Below, piece by piece: positions 34,240 through 42,985 of a stretch of 64,000 nt of DNA. A program made the position numbers and the translations under genes. The stretch lies in contig CBDDCL010000015.1 of NCBI GenBank assembly GCA_965226245.1, positions 3,348,001 to 3,412,000 on the forward strand, written 5' to 3'. The stretch comes from CBDCYS01 sp965226245 (lineage in GTDB: Bacteria; Acidobacteriota; Terriglobia; Bryobacterales; UBA6623). Position 1 is the first letter of the stretch; each line of letters starts with the position of its first letter. Under the pieces are notes generated by a model. That model saw only the letters and a list, made by a program, of their open reading frames with translations. It searched no databases and was not told the origin of the DNA.

Positions 34240-35604
34240 TGTCGTTTTGCCCCTGGAACTTCGGACTAGCGCCGCGAGCGGCAGGCGTCGAGCAGTTTTC
34301 TTTTGCGTTGTTGCATCCGCAGGGCGCACTCGGTATCGCTCATCCGCAGCGCCTGTTGCTGCAACCTGGCCGCGCTGACGCCTTCCTTCAAGCAGCTCTC
34401 CCAGTCTTGGAGCGAGACCAGCTTTTCGTAGGGCGTGCGATAGTCCTCGTGGCGGTAACGGCGTCGCCGCTTGCCGTTGTCGCTCAGCTCGATGGTGGCG
34501 AATCCGCAGGGACGGTGATAGTTCAAATAGGGGTTGAAATCGGCCGTGTAAAAGCGCTGCACTTCGTCGGCGTGACGGGCGGCGATCGGTGCGTGTCCGA
34601 TATGCTTGCGCACCACCGCGCCGTTCTCGCCTTCCACCAAAGCATTGTCGGTGGTGCGATTCGCCCGTGACTTGGTGAACTCTTCCACCAGTAATTTGTT
34701 CAACAGTTTCTGCACCTTGTGGTTGAGAAACTCCGAGCCGTTGTCGCAATGAAAGCCCCGGATGCGGAAGGGGAATTGATGCAGCATCGCCTCTAAAACC
34801 GGCAATAAATGGGCCTCGGAGATGGTTTCGCAACAGCCCACGACCTGCCATTGCGTGACCGTGTCGACGGCATGGATGTGGTAAATCCCCTTGCGCGAGG
34901 CGTTGTCGCCCTGATGCACGGTGTCGACCCGCAAGAAGCCGGGCTGGCCGTGCGGCTCGGGCTTGCGGCGCTCGCCGATACTCACCCCCGAAGAGCGGGT
35001 CTGGGTGTAATGGACATGGTGTTCGCGATAGGCCCGCGTGCGCCGCAAGTTGTAGATATGAGAGGCCGAGATCGAGGCCAGTCGTTCGTATTTGGCCCGG
35101 CGGTGGACCTTGAATTCGCGCTCGAGGATGCGGCGCAGGGCCGCAGCCGAGAGGCCTTCGTGAGCGCCATCGGTCTGGGCCAGCAGCTTGATATCGGCGG
35201 GCGTATAACGGCGCGGGAAGCGGCGGCGCCGCGAGGCTTGCGGCTCGATGACGCCGCGCTCGCGCCAGCGGGCGATCAAGCGGGTGATTTGCGCCACGCT
35301 GAGGCCGCTGATCTTGACCAGATAGCGGCGCGCGATTCCCTTGTCTTTTCTTGACAAACCCAGGTACTTTTGAGAGCGCAAGACGCCTTCGAGAAGGCCA
35401 TAAATCTGCTTGCGGCCGGTACCGGCGAAGCTGAGATTGTTGCTGGCGCTGAGAAACTCTGGCAGCTCGGCCAGGGTGAGACGTTCGGCATGCTGCATGG
35501 TGACTTGCATTCACCCGCATTGTGCCCTGTCCCGACCTGATCATCTTCAGGCTCATCTTGTGTTGGAAACACACCCTCCCTTCAGGCTCATCTTGTATTG
35601 GACA
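34240..35604 (-). mobile_element. IS carrying an integrase-core (IS481/ISNCY-like) transposase, approximate limits
   Basis: Limits are inferred from TGTC at both outer ends (34240 on plus; 35604 on minus) and from the point where the ParA frame is cut. The ends are only weakly complementary. Inside the right end gatgagcctgaaggga is followed by a second gatgagcctgaa copy (35541-35594 region), possible transposase sites. Confidence 0.45.
34266..35510 (-). CDS. Integrase-core DDE transposase (IS481/ISNCY-like)
   Basis: The 414-residue protein starts with helix-turn-helix regions (ISGLSVAQITRLIARWRERG, YTPADIKLLAQ). The rve-type catalytic core shows Asp in GFLRVDTVHQGDN, Asp in GFHCDNGSEFLNH and Glu in ALVEGENGAVVRKHIG. 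The C-terminal part has FNPYLNYHRPCGFA and YRHEDYRTPYEKLVSL, typical of long integrase-like transposases without an OrfA. ATG 35510 is used; MQHAERL four codons later is an alternative. The frame is intact, so the element may be functional. Confidence 0.82.
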   Translation of the reverse strand: MQVTMQHAERLTLAELPEFLSASNNLSFAGTGRKQIYGLLEGVLRSQKYLGLSRKDKGIARRYLVKISGLSVAQITRLIARWRERGVIEPQASRRRRFPRRYTPADIKLLAQTDGAHEGLSAAALRRILEREFKVHRRAKYERLASISASHIYNLRRTRAYREHHVHYTQTRSSGVSIGERRKPEPHGQPGFLRVDTVHQGDNASRKGIYHIHAVDTVTQWQVVGCCETISEAHLLPVLEAMLHQFPFRIRGFHCDNGSEFLNHKVQKLLNKLLVEEFTKSRANRTTDNALVEGENGAVVRKHIGHAPIAARHADEVQRFYTADFNPYLNYHRPCGFATIELSDNGKRRRRYRHEDYRTPYEKLVSLQDWESCLKEGVSAARLQQQALRMSDTECALRMQQRKRKLLDACRSRR

Positions 35605-35961
35605 ACTCTGAGTCCAAGAAAGCTCAAGTCGTGACGGTACAATGTGTAGCGAACTTCCGTCGTCGAAGTTCACGCGCTCGTGGATCGCCCTGACCGGATT
35701 GAGTTTCTTGGGGCTTCCTGAAGCTGTTCCGGTAGGAGTGAATTGTTCGAGAATGTCGGCCACGGTAAGGCCTCCCTTATCCAGGTAGGAGACATATCCT
35801 TGTGGCGACATGACGGATTGGCTGGCATTTGCCTGCGGATCGAGATCAACAAGCAAGACTTTCTTATCGAGTCGCAGGGTGGCATACCAGGCAATCTGCG
35901 AGGCGAGCGTTGTCTTGCCCACTCCGCCCTTCATATTGATCAGCGACACGCAAACCGCCAT
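35605..35961 (-). pseudogene. ParA-family ATPase, N-terminal fragment cut by an IS
   Basis: Starts MAVCVSLINMKGGVGKTTLA (deviant Walker A, residues 10-18), then KKVLLVDLDPQANASQSVMS and SLHIVPSRLELSW. This is a plain ParA/MinD-type partition ATPase for about 118 codons. Homology stops where the IS begins (about 35604), and no C-terminal half was found on the far side, which is occupied by other IS DNA. Such stand-alone ParA genes often belong to plasmids or integrative elements, in keeping with the mobile surroundings. Confidence 0.78.
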
Positions 35962-36134
35962 AGCTCTGCTCTCCTGGTTGTATCAGAAATCCTGATGTCG
36001 GAAACACCTTGAGTAGCCGCCGACATTGAATTGGGTGTCAAGCTGTCGCAGGCACGGCACTCAGCGCTGACGTGGCCGCTCGCGATCCTGGAAACAGCGT
36101 TCTAGGAGCTAGCGTGGCACCGCACTGGTAAGTC

Positions 36135-37333
36135 TAGTATAGTGTCCAATAAATCACTGGACAAATCGCCTGATTTGTCGTATGCTGGGGTATGGCTTCC
36201 CCCTGCCAACTTTCGCCCTCCGAGCTGGAGCAGATTCGCCAATGGATCAATGCCCATGGCATCCCTCAGCAGGTGGCGCTGCGCTGCCGCATCGTGCTGG
36301 CTTCGAGCCAGGGTCTCTCCGATGTCGCCATTGCCAAGCAGTTGTCGGTGAACCGCAAAACCGTCATTCTGTGGCGCCAGCGCTTTGCCCAACAGCGCTT
36401 GGACGGTCTCTGGGAGATCGCCCCCGGACGCGGCCGCAAACCCCGCTATGAGCTCGACAAGATCAGCGCCATTGTCGATGCCACGCTGCAAACCAAGCCC
36501 AAGGGAATGACGCATTGGAGTTGCCGCACGCTGGCCAAAAACCAGGGGGTCAGCAAGTCCACCATCCACAACATCTGGCAAGCCCACCACCTCAAGCCCC
36601 ATCGCGTGAAGAGCTTTAAGCTGTCGCGCGATCCGAAGTTTCTGGACAAACTGAGCGACGTGGTCGGGCTGTACTTGAATCCGCCCCAACAGGCGATCGT
36701 GTTGTGCCTGGATGAGAAAAGTCAGATTCAGGCTCTCGATCGCACGCAACCGGGCTTGCCGCTCAAGAAGGGGCGTTGCGGGACGATGACGCATGACTCT
36801 AAGCGCAACGGCACGACGACGCTGTTCGCCGCCTTGGAAACCTTGCAGGGCAAGGTCATCGGCCAATGCTTTGCGCGGCACCGCCATCAGGAGTTTCTGA
36901 AGTTCTTGCGCACGCTCGACAAAGAGTTCCCCGGCGACGTCCCGCTGCATTTAATCCTGGACAACTATGGGACGCATAAACACGAGAAAGTGCGGGGCTG
37001 GTTGAAGCGCCATGCGCGCTTCGAGCTTCATTTTGTGCCGACCAGCTCGAGTTGGCTGAACCTGGTCGAGCGCTGGTTCGGCGAACTGACCCAGAAGGCG
37101 ATCCGGCGCGGGGCGTTCGGCAGCGTGGAGGAGTTAAAGGACTGCATTAAGGAATTCCTCGAGGTCTGGAACGAGGAGCCGAAACCGTTCGTCTGGACCG
37201 CGACGGTCGAATCGATTACGGAGAAACTTTCGCGCTGCCGGCGCACCTTGGAGAAGATTCAGGCTGGCAGCAGCAGCCCGCGGAGCAGAAAACGGAAGAA
37301 ATGACTGTCCATTATTTCGTGGACACTACACTA
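36135..37333 (+). mobile_element. IS630-family element, copy A
   Basis: About 1.2 kb between TA dinucleotides at 36135 and 37332. Inverted ends tagtatagtgtccaataaat (left) and the complement of tgtccattatttcgtggaca...ctacacta (right) match imperfectly and correspond to those of copy B at 55063-56262. One intact transposase gene. Confidence 0.8.
36192..37304 (+). CDS. IS630-family transposase, intact copy
   Basis: 370 residues: helix-turn-helix (LSDVAIAKQLSVNRKTVILW), linker MTHWSCRTLAKNQGVSKSTI, and DDE catalytic parts: Asp in AIVLCLDEKSQIQALDRTQ, Asp in LHLILDNYGTHKHEK, Glu in SSSWLNLVERWFGEL. Tail rich in Arg/Lys. The same gene occurs at 55120-56232 with a few substitutions and an amber codon exactly at NYG, so copy A could supply transposase for both. 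Confidence 0.9.
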   Translation: MASPCQLSPSELEQIRQWINAHGIPQQVALRCRIVLASSQGLSDVAIAKQLSVNRKTVILWRQRFAQQRLDGLWEIAPGRGRKPRYELDKISAIVDATLQTKPKGMTHWSCRTLAKNQGVSKSTIHNIWQAHHLKPHRVKSFKLSRDPKFLDKLSDVVGLYLNPPQQAIVLCLDEKSQIQALDRTQPGLPLKKGRCGTMTHDSKRNGTTTLFAALETLQGKVIGQCFARHRHQEFLKFLRTLDKEFPGDVPLHLILDNYGTHKHEKVRGWLKRHARFELHFVPTSSSWLNLVERWFGELTQKAIRRGAFGSVEELKDCIKEFLEVWNEEPKPFVWTATVESITEKLSRCRRTLEKIQAGSSSPRSRKRKK

Positions 37334-37658
37334 GCACTCTGTGCCTGCAAAGCCGCAGCAGCAGGCTGTGGATGAATCGTCGCCCACCCGGAGAGAATGC
37401 CTCACGCTGGGGGCCGGTGTCGGTTTGCCCGGGTGCAGGTCTTGTGACCCAACGGCTCGCCGTCGCAACCTACCGTCAATCGGGCACGTGAATTACGTTA
37501 GCTAACGAATTTTTGAAACCGGGTACCAAGCCTATTGTGTCGGGCCTGTCCAGCGACCGGCCCGCGCGAGAGGGCAGCCTCCTGGAAACTGATCGGCGGA
37601 GCGACGCCCGCCTGCACGTACCTTTCGATACCCAAAATGGCCCCATCGCCCGATCCCG
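37334..37658. other. Gene-free interval between IS630 copy A and cobC, weak riboswitch-like signal
   Basis: No open frame of interest. On the minus strand ggtcacaagacctgca (about 37433-37449) is partly similar to the B12-box of cobalamin riboswitches (agtcaggagacctgcc, about 12 of 16 positions), preceded by gcgacggcgagcc. The 5' half of a riboswitch was not recognised. If real, it would have regulated a gene now replaced by the IS630 element. Confidence 0.3.
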
Positions 37659-38222
37659 TCAAAGCTGCAGCCGGGTGCAGGCCGCATACTCTTGATTGAA
37701 ACTTCGAATAAGATTCCAGTCAGGGGACCGGCCGGAGCTCTTGTTCCGGGCCAGTTCCGCCAGCACCGAGTTGACTCCCACATGCGCCACGACAGCGGTG
37801 GTACGGGCCTCGAGCTGCAAATCGATCCAAGCTCCGCGCACTCGCTGATAGAAGTCCAAGAAATTTTCGCCTCCTTGCGGCGTCACCTCCCACCAGTTTT
37901 CGACCTTTCGCTTTGCCGTATCAGGGTCCTGCCTTTCGATCTCTTCCCAGTGCAACCCGTCCCAGCTCCCGTACGTGATTTCATTCAGCCGCGCGTCTTG
38001 CTCCCATTCGGCGCCTAGCCGATTCGCGAGAACCTTTGCTGTCTGCTGGGCGCGCCGCAAGCTGCTTGACAGCACTCGCTCGACGCCTTGGCCGGCCAGC
38101 TCCGCTGCCAGCAATCGCGCCTGTTCCCGCCCCTGGGGGGCCAAGGGAGGATCGCTCTGACCGAGCACCGCCAAGTGATTCTCGGGAATTCCATGCCGGA
38201 TCAGGTAGATTACACTTGCCAT
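37659..38222 (-). CDS. cobC: Histidine phosphatase, alpha-ribazole phosphatase-like (CobC)
   Basis: The N-terminal VIYLIRHGIPEN carries the phosphoglycerate-mutase-type RHG motif (9-11, His10 phosphorylated). The second half of the active site is seen in VLSSSLRRAQQTAKVL, EITYGSWDGLHWEEIE and VVAHVGVNSVLAEL (second His). At 187 residues it fits CobC, which dephosphorylates alpha-ribazole 5'-phosphate in the nucleotide-loop pathway of cobalamin. The position after cobU and a cobS fragment, on the same strand, supports CobC rather than a general histidine phosphatase. Its start overlaps the cobS remnant by 13 bp. Confidence 0.85.
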   Translation of the reverse strand: MASVIYLIRHGIPENHLAVLGQSDPPLAPQGREQARLLAAELAGQGVERVLSSSLRRAQQTAKVLANRLGAEWEQDARLNEITYGSWDGLHWEEIERQDPDTAKRKVENWWEVTPQGGENFLDFYQRVRGAWIDLQLEARTTAVVAHVGVNSVLAELARNKSSGRSPDWNLIRSFNQEYAACTRLQL

Positions 38223-38533
38223 CTCAGCACGCGCTTATGCGCTTCTCCCGAGGCTTGGCTTCCGAAAGCGTCAAAGGCGTTGGCCAAGCCGTCTTCGTGC
38301 AAAGCTCCTGTGACGAACGCCCACAGCGCCAGGATGACAAGAGCTACCACGCTCGGCGCGAGCCGTCCCCCAAGCAACTCGAAGACGGAAACGCCAAGCC
38401 CTCCAAGCAGAGCGCCCACGGCAGGGTAGAAGGCCGCGGACCAGGCCAGCATTCGAGTATCTGGGGCGCGGGCCGGCGAAGGAACCGGAATCCTTGTGAG
38501 TGTCTGAATCGCAGTCAGTAGAGCAGCAAGCAT
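38210..38533 (-). pseudogene. cobS: Cobalamin synthase CobS, 3' truncated
   Basis: The first ~90 codons are typical CobS (adenosylcobinamide-GDP ribazoletransferase): LLTAIQTLTRIPVPSP, AAFYPAVGALLGGLGV and the metal-binding region TGALHEDGLANAFDAFG. After this the sequence becomes SQASGEAHKRVLRWQV and stops inside cobC. CobS is normally ~250 residues with several later membrane helices; these are absent. A deletion joined the gene to cobC. Unless another cobS exists elsewhere, nucleotide-loop assembly would fail. Confidence 0.8.
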
Positions 38534-38591
38534 CAGCGTTTGGATTGAAAGCGTGGAAGCAGATCAGCGAGAGAGCAGCAAATTCTCCAGA

Positions 38592-39164
38592 TCAGCGGGC
38601 GTCTTGGTGATCATGTATTACAGCGCACGGAAAGTTTTCAAGCGTTGCACTCTTCTTGACGGCAAACGGAATCCCGAACACCATCCAGTAAACCTCCCCG
38701 GCAACGCCGGCTACTTGCTGATTTAGGCTGCCGGCCAAGTCGCGGAACTTCCGGGCGAGCTCGTGGTCGGGAACGATCCCGGACCCGACTTCGTTGGTCA
38801 CCAAAACCACGGAGAGCGCCCCGCGATTCTTGAGGCATTGGACCAGACTATCTATTTCCTCCTCCGTATTCCTCTCCGTGTCGAGCAAGACGTTGCTCAG
38901 CCAAATGGTTAAGCAATCCACGACCCATACGTCAAAGTCAGAGTCTTCGCGCGAAAGAGCGCCCACCAGGTCGAGCGGAGCTTCGATCGTAGTCCAGCCC
39001 GGGCCGCGGTCCTGCTGATGATGGCGGATCCGCCCGTCCATCTCGGAATCGAGAGGCTGTGCCGTGGCAACGAACGCCCGACGCGTGAAGCGCTGTTCGG
39101 CGTATTCGAGTGCAAAACGGTTTTTCCCGCTGCGAGCGCCGCCACCCACCAGGACGATAGCCAA
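38592..39164 (-). CDS. cobU: Adenosylcobinamide kinase / adenosylcobinamide-phosphate guanylyltransferase
   Basis: The P-loop GGGARSGKNRFALEYAE is characteristic of CobU/CobP, although the usual GKS reads GKN here. Other CobU marks are FVATAQPLDSEMDGRIRHHQ, WTTIEAPLDL, VWVVDCLTIWLSNVL and VVLVTNEVGSGIVPDHELAR, the GTP/guanylylation region. The enzyme phosphorylates adenosylcobinamide and attaches GMP in B12 salvage. 190 residues, usual length. It precedes the cobS remnant by 58 bp and follows the BtuC-like permease gene. Confidence 0.9.
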   Translation of the reverse strand: MAIVLVGGGARSGKNRFALEYAEQRFTRRAFVATAQPLDSEMDGRIRHHQQDRGPGWTTIEAPLDLVGALSREDSDFDVWVVDCLTIWLSNVLLDTERNTEEEIDSLVQCLKNRGALSVVLVTNEVGSGIVPDHELARKFRDLAGSLNQQVAGVAGEVYWMVFGIPFAVKKSATLENFPCAVIHDHQDAR

Positions 39165-39253
39165 GAATCCCTCCTCGTTGTTTAGTAATCAGTAGTTGCA
39201 GCGGCCAGTCGCCCTGCGGCAGCCGTGAAATCAACAGTCGGGCACGATACAGC

Positions 39254-40249
39254 CTACACCCACAAGCTTCCCCGTCTCGACCGCAGCAGCCAAATGAAAA
39301 ATGGTCCGCCCAGCAAGGCCGTGATCACGCCCACCGGGATTTCAGTCGGCGCCATTGCCGTTCGTGCCACGGTGTCGCAGGCAATCAGAAAACCCGCTCC
39401 CACGAAAAACGAGGCCGGGATCAAGATCCGATGGTCCGCTCCGACGACAATCCGTAACGCATGAGGAATCAGCAGGCCGATGAACCCGATCGGGCCGGTA
39501 AACGCCGTGACCGAGGCGGTCAGTAACGAACCCAGTAAGTAAGCGAGCAGCATCAGCGACGGCAGGTTGACGCCGCGAGTCGCGGCCCACTCTTCTCCAA
39601 CCGCCAAGACGTTCAAGTCATTCGCCTTCATCACCGCGACAATCAGGGCGATCACGGTCAGCAACGATAGCCCAGCAAGGGTGGTGTAGTCACGGGACTC
39701 GATTCCTCCCATCAGCCAGCGGACGATGGCGAATGACTGCGTAAACCCGGCCGTGTAGTGCAGAAACAAGATCGCCGCCATGCAAATGCTGTTGATCGTG
39801 ACTCCGGTCAAAAGCAGCGTGAAGGACGACATGCGGCGCCCTTCGGCGGCGATCGACACCACGACCGCAATGGTCACGGCAGCGCCCACAAACGCGGTGA
39901 CCCAGACCGCGGGCAGAGGGCCGAACGAGCGCCAGCCAAAACAGATGGATACCACCGCCCCGAGCGCGGCCCCGCTCTGCACGCCCAGCGTGAACGGCGT
40001 CGCCAGGGCGTCCCGCAGAAGAGCTTGAAAGATCACTCCCGACATCGCCAATGCGCCCCCGGCCAAAGCTGCCAGGATCACCCTTGGAATTCTGGCGTAA
40101 AACAGAATCTCTTGATCAGGAGATTCGCCGGCCAATGCCCGCGCCAATTCTATGGAGCTGGAGCCGATCAGCGGCGCCAGCCCTGCGGTCGCGCTGAAAA
40201 AAAGGACAGACAGGCCGACCGCCAACCAGAATTTCTTGCGGCTCAGCAT
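39254..40249 (-). CDS. FecCD/BtuC-type ABC transporter permease (probable cobalamin import)
   Basis: This 331-residue permease has about nine to ten membrane helices and the FecCD-family motifs RIPRVILAALAGGALAMSG, FQALLRDALATPFTLGVQSG, GPIGFIGLLIPHALR and RIVVGADHRILIPASFFVGA. The GFIGLLIPHALR segment is the coupling region with the ATPase. Its start overlaps the ATPase stop by 7 bp. Substrate is inferred from the flanking cobU/cobC and the BtuF-like protein: most likely cobalamin or cobinamide rather than iron-siderophore. Confidence 0.88.
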   Translation of the reverse strand: MLSRKKFWLAVGLSVLFFSATAGLAPLIGSSSIELARALAGESPDQEILFYARIPRVILAALAGGALAMSGVIFQALLRDALATPFTLGVQSGAALGAVVSICFGWRSFGPLPAVWVTAFVGAAVTIAVVVSIAAEGRRMSSFTLLLTGVTINSICMAAILFLHYTAGFTQSFAIVRWLMGGIESRDYTTLAGLSLLTVIALIVAVMKANDLNVLAVGEEWAATRGVNLPSLMLLAYLLGSLLTASVTAFTGPIGFIGLLIPHALRIVVGADHRILIPASFFVGAGFLIACDTVARTAMAPTEIPVGVITALLGGPFFIWLLRSRRGSLWV

Positions 40250-41103
40250 GTGGGCGGGGAAGGTTTCGCGCTCGCTTGGGAGTGATGTAGGGAAGCTGCG
40301 GTGCCGGTTTCAAGGTTGACCCCTCCCTTGCGGTCGGGGCTCTGACAGAAGACCCATGGGCGGCCATCGGGACCTTGCCGGATCTCGGCATCGACCTCGA
40401 ATACCTCCTCAAGCATCGGCGCCGTCAGAACTTGCTCGGGCTCCCCGTCGGCGGCGATGCGGCCTTGAGACATCACGATCATGCGGTCCGCGTAGCTGGC
40501 CGCCAGGTTCAAATCATGGGTGACGGCGACGACGGCGATACCGTCTCGGGCAAGTTTCTGGAGCAGTGAATAAGTGTTGATCTGATGCTTCAGGTCAAGA
40601 AAGGTCGTAGGCTCGTCGAGCAGCAATACCGACGGCTCTTGTGCCAGCGCACCCGCCAGCACCACTCGCTGCCGCTCTCCCCCGCTCAATTCGCGAAACT
40701 CGCGCTGCGCGAAGCCGGTGGTTTCGGTGACCTCCATGGCCTTCCGCACTGCTTCCCGGTCGTCTTGTGACTCAAACAAGCCATGACAATGCGGGGTTCG
40801 GCCCATGAAGACAACCTGTTCGGCGGTAAAGGGAAATTCCAGGCGAATCATCTGGGGAATGAACGTCATTTGACGTCCCAGGTCGCGTTTCTTCCATTTC
40901 CTGATCTCAACATCGCGGAAGGTGCAGCGCCCTTCGTAGTCATCCCGAAAACCGGAGAGGACCGACATCAGTGTCGACTTACCCGCCCCGTTGGGGCCGA
41001 CAATCGCGGCCATCTGCCCCAGTTGGAACTCTAGCGAGATTCCGCGCAGAATCTCGGCGTCTCCAAACCGGAAGCGCAAATCTTCGACGCGATAAATCGT
41101 CAT
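40243..41103 (-). CDS. ABC transporter ATP-binding protein, BtuD/FepC type
   Basis: 286 residues with Walker A GPNGAGKSTLMSVL, Q-loop FIPQMIRLEFPFTAEQVVFM, signature LSGGERQRVVLAGALAQEPS, Walker B VLLLDEPTTFLDLKHQ and switch His in VVAVTHDLNLAASYADR. The sequence around TAEQVVFMGRTPH is the form used by iron/B12 importers. It overlaps the substrate-binding protein gene by 4 bp (ATGA type) and the permease by 7 bp, so the three form a tight operon. Confidence 0.92.
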   Translation of the reverse strand: MTIYRVEDLRFRFGDAEILRGISLEFQLGQMAAIVGPNGAGKSTLMSVLSGFRDDYEGRCTFRDVEIRKWKKRDLGRQMTFIPQMIRLEFPFTAEQVVFMGRTPHCHGLFESQDDREAVRKAMEVTETTGFAQREFRELSGGERQRVVLAGALAQEPSVLLLDEPTTFLDLKHQINTYSLLQKLARDGIAVVAVTHDLNLAASYADRMIVMSQGRIAADGEPEQVLTAPMLEEVFEVDAEIRQGPDGRPWVFCQSPDRKGGVNLETGTAASLHHSQASAKPSPPTC

Positions 41104-42005
41104 TCGGCCGCCTCGGGGTGAATCATCGCGAAGAACCGTTCGGCTGTCCGCGAAACCCTGGGACCCGGCACAACGAAGATGTCATCCGCGACCGCGTAGA
41201 CTCGTCCTGTTTTCACCGCGGGCAAGTTGGGGAATTGTTTCCACAGCCCGACGACTTCCCGCCGCTGCTGCTCGCTCACGTCGTCGGTGTCTCCCATGTC
41301 CCCCATGTCGATGACGACCTCGGGCCGCCTGGCGTAGACCTCCTCGCGGGGAATTCTGGGATAGTACGCTATAGCGTCCTCAAATACGTTGCGGCCCCCG
41401 GCGATGTCGATCAACTCATTCAGGAAAGAGTGGCTCCCTACCGCCATCAGATCTTCCACCGTCGCTGGAGTTCGCCCGACAACGAACATGACCGATCGCC
41501 TTGGCAGGCCGGCCGTCCGTTTTTTTACGGCTTGCAACCGGGCGCGGATCGAAGCCACGCGGGTCTCGGCGATTGTCGCGGCGCCGGTACGCTCGCCGAG
41601 CGTGAGCATCGACTGGTAGATTCCCTCCAGCGTGTTGTGCTGCAGGCCGAGAACCGGTAAACCGAATCCTCGCAGCTTTTCTCCCAATTCACGGTGTTCT
41701 TTGAGCACAACGACTAGGTCAGGCTTCAACGCCAGGGTCGTTTCAAAATTGGGGTTCATATAGGTTCCGATCTTGGGCTTGTTTCGCACCTCAGGCGGAT
41801 AGTGGCAATAGGTTGTGACGCCCACGACTCGATCGCCCAATTCCAGCGCGTAGAGCATTTCGGTGATGCTGGGGGCAGTCGAGACGATTCGCGTGGGCAG
41901 GGTTGAGGCCGCGGCGAGGGACGCTCCGATGACGGCCCAAACTAGGGCTGCTGGGAGCAGTGAATTTCTCCCTGGGAATGGCGAGACTGGTTTGGCAACG
42001 GCCAT
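41100..42005 (-). CDS. Periplasmic substrate-binding protein, BtuF-like
   Basis: ATG 42005 (MAVAKPVSPFPGRN) is preferred; a TTG three codons upstream is weaker. A signal segment (LLPAALVWAVIGASLAAAST) leads into the helical-backbone (type III) binding protein: RIVSTAPSITEMLYALELGD, VVGVTTYCHYPPEV, KPDLVVVLKEHRELGEKLRG and a long linking helix. The TxYCxYP segment is typical of BtuF, where Cys/Tyr line the B12 pocket. It is first in the uptake operon, followed by ATPase, permease, cobU, cobS remnant and cobC. Confidence 0.85.
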   Translation of the reverse strand: MAVAKPVSPFPGRNSLLPAALVWAVIGASLAAASTLPTRIVSTAPSITEMLYALELGDRVVGVTTYCHYPPEVRNKPKIGTYMNPNFETTLALKPDLVVVLKEHRELGEKLRGFGLPVLGLQHNTLEGIYQSMLTLGERTGAATIAETRVASIRARLQAVKKRTAGLPRRSVMFVVGRTPATVEDLMAVGSHSFLNELIDIAGGRNVFEDAIAYYPRIPREEVYARRPEVVIDMGDMGDTDDVSEQQRREVVGLWKQFPNLPAVKTGRVYAVADDIFVVPGPRVSRTAERFFAMIHPEAAE

Positions 42006-42157
42006 TGTCGGCAAGTTTCAGCCTAGCAACGGAGGGCCGGGATCACAACGGGAGGCTGGCGAGGCAGGGAGAACGGCCTAGCGGTCAACTTCTGACCAAC
42101 TCGGAAGCAAACCTTTGAGTGAGATTCACCGCCGCATCAAGCAAGTCGTCCGAAAGC

Positions 42158-42985
42158 TCAGAGGGCGTCCACGGCCAGCTTGTCGAAGAAGCGAATCAGC
42201 CCCGCGTAAGGTGAGCCGTCACTCGCCATCTCTCCGATGGTCTGCTGCAACTCCTGCCGCGTCGCCGCGCTGATGCCGGGATCGTCGAGGGCGCGGCGAA
42301 GGGTCCTGTAAATCATGAACAGCAGGAAGCGGGATCGCCGAAGTTGCGAACGGTCGAGTCCAAAGTCGTCAATCGCAGCTTGCACAAATCCTGTAGCTTG
42401 CGTGTTTGTCGGCACGAGCCGCACTTCTCGCAATGTGTCGTCGGCCTCCCACGCGTAGAAAAGATCGGGCTTGTCGAAGTAAGGGTTCAGCAACAGCGGG
42501 CGCTCTTGATCATGGAGAGCCTGGAAAGCGCCCACCTGAGCCTGATCGGTCGGGTCCGGACCCAAAGTTCCGATTTTGCCGAGCAGATTCTGATCCGAGC
42601 TGTTGCCGCGTACCACCGGCCCGCGCAACTTGGCGTTCGTGATCGGGAACTTCGCTTTCTTGAACTTCTGATTGCAGAGCTGACAAGATGCGAGATAATT
42701 ATCGTAGTTGTAAGCCAGCCACCAATACACCGATTTGGGCCGGTAATGCTCGACGTCGCCGAACGCTACCTCATGCGTCGGAGCTTCGCAGTAGGCGCAT
42801 TTCCCGGAAGTTTCCGCGAGTAATTGGGGTTTTGCCTTTTTCCAGCGGCCCGAGTTAAATTCCTGCTTGGCGTCGTCGCGCAGCGCCTGCCGCCTGTCGA
42901 AGAGCAAATCCTTTTCGAAATCCCGTTTCTTCTGACCATGGAAGTTGGCATCGACAGCGGCGCGGTCTCGCACAAGCGGGATCAT
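42158..42985 (-). CDS. ptuB: HNH endonuclease, Septu PtuB-like
   Basis: 275 residues with an HNH/zinc-finger core: KCAYCEAPTHEVAFGDVEHY (Cys63, Cys66, His80), RPKS, then a gap and LASCQLCNQKFKKAKFP (Cys101, Cys104, Asn105). This His-rich, two-CxxC form is the one found in PtuB of the Septu anti-phage system and in related retron effectors. It overlaps the ATPase gene by 4 bp (ATGA). In Septu, PtuA and PtuB form a complex that cleaves DNA after phage infection. No reverse transcriptase or third gene is adjacent, so a two-gene Septu is the best fit. Confidence 0.82.
   Translation of the reverse strand: MIPLVRDRAAVDANFHGQKKRDFEKDLLFDRRQALRDDAKQEFNSGRWKKAKPQLLAETSGKCAYCEAPTHEVAFGDVEHYRPKSVYWWLAYNYDNYLASCQLCNQKFKKAKFPITNAKLRGPVVRGNSSDQNLLGKIGTLGPDPTDQAQVGAFQALHDQERPLLLNPYFDKPDLFYAWEADDTLREVRLVPTNTQATGFVQAAIDDFGLDRSQLRRSRFLLFMIYRTLRRALDDPGISAATRQELQQTIGEMASDGSPYAGLIRFFDKLAVDAL

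Noticed and set aside
42006..42157. Cobalamin riboswitch upstream of the btuF-like gene
   Set aside because: No B12-box-like sequence was found, and the interval is only ~150 bp behind the Septu-like genes on the same strand.
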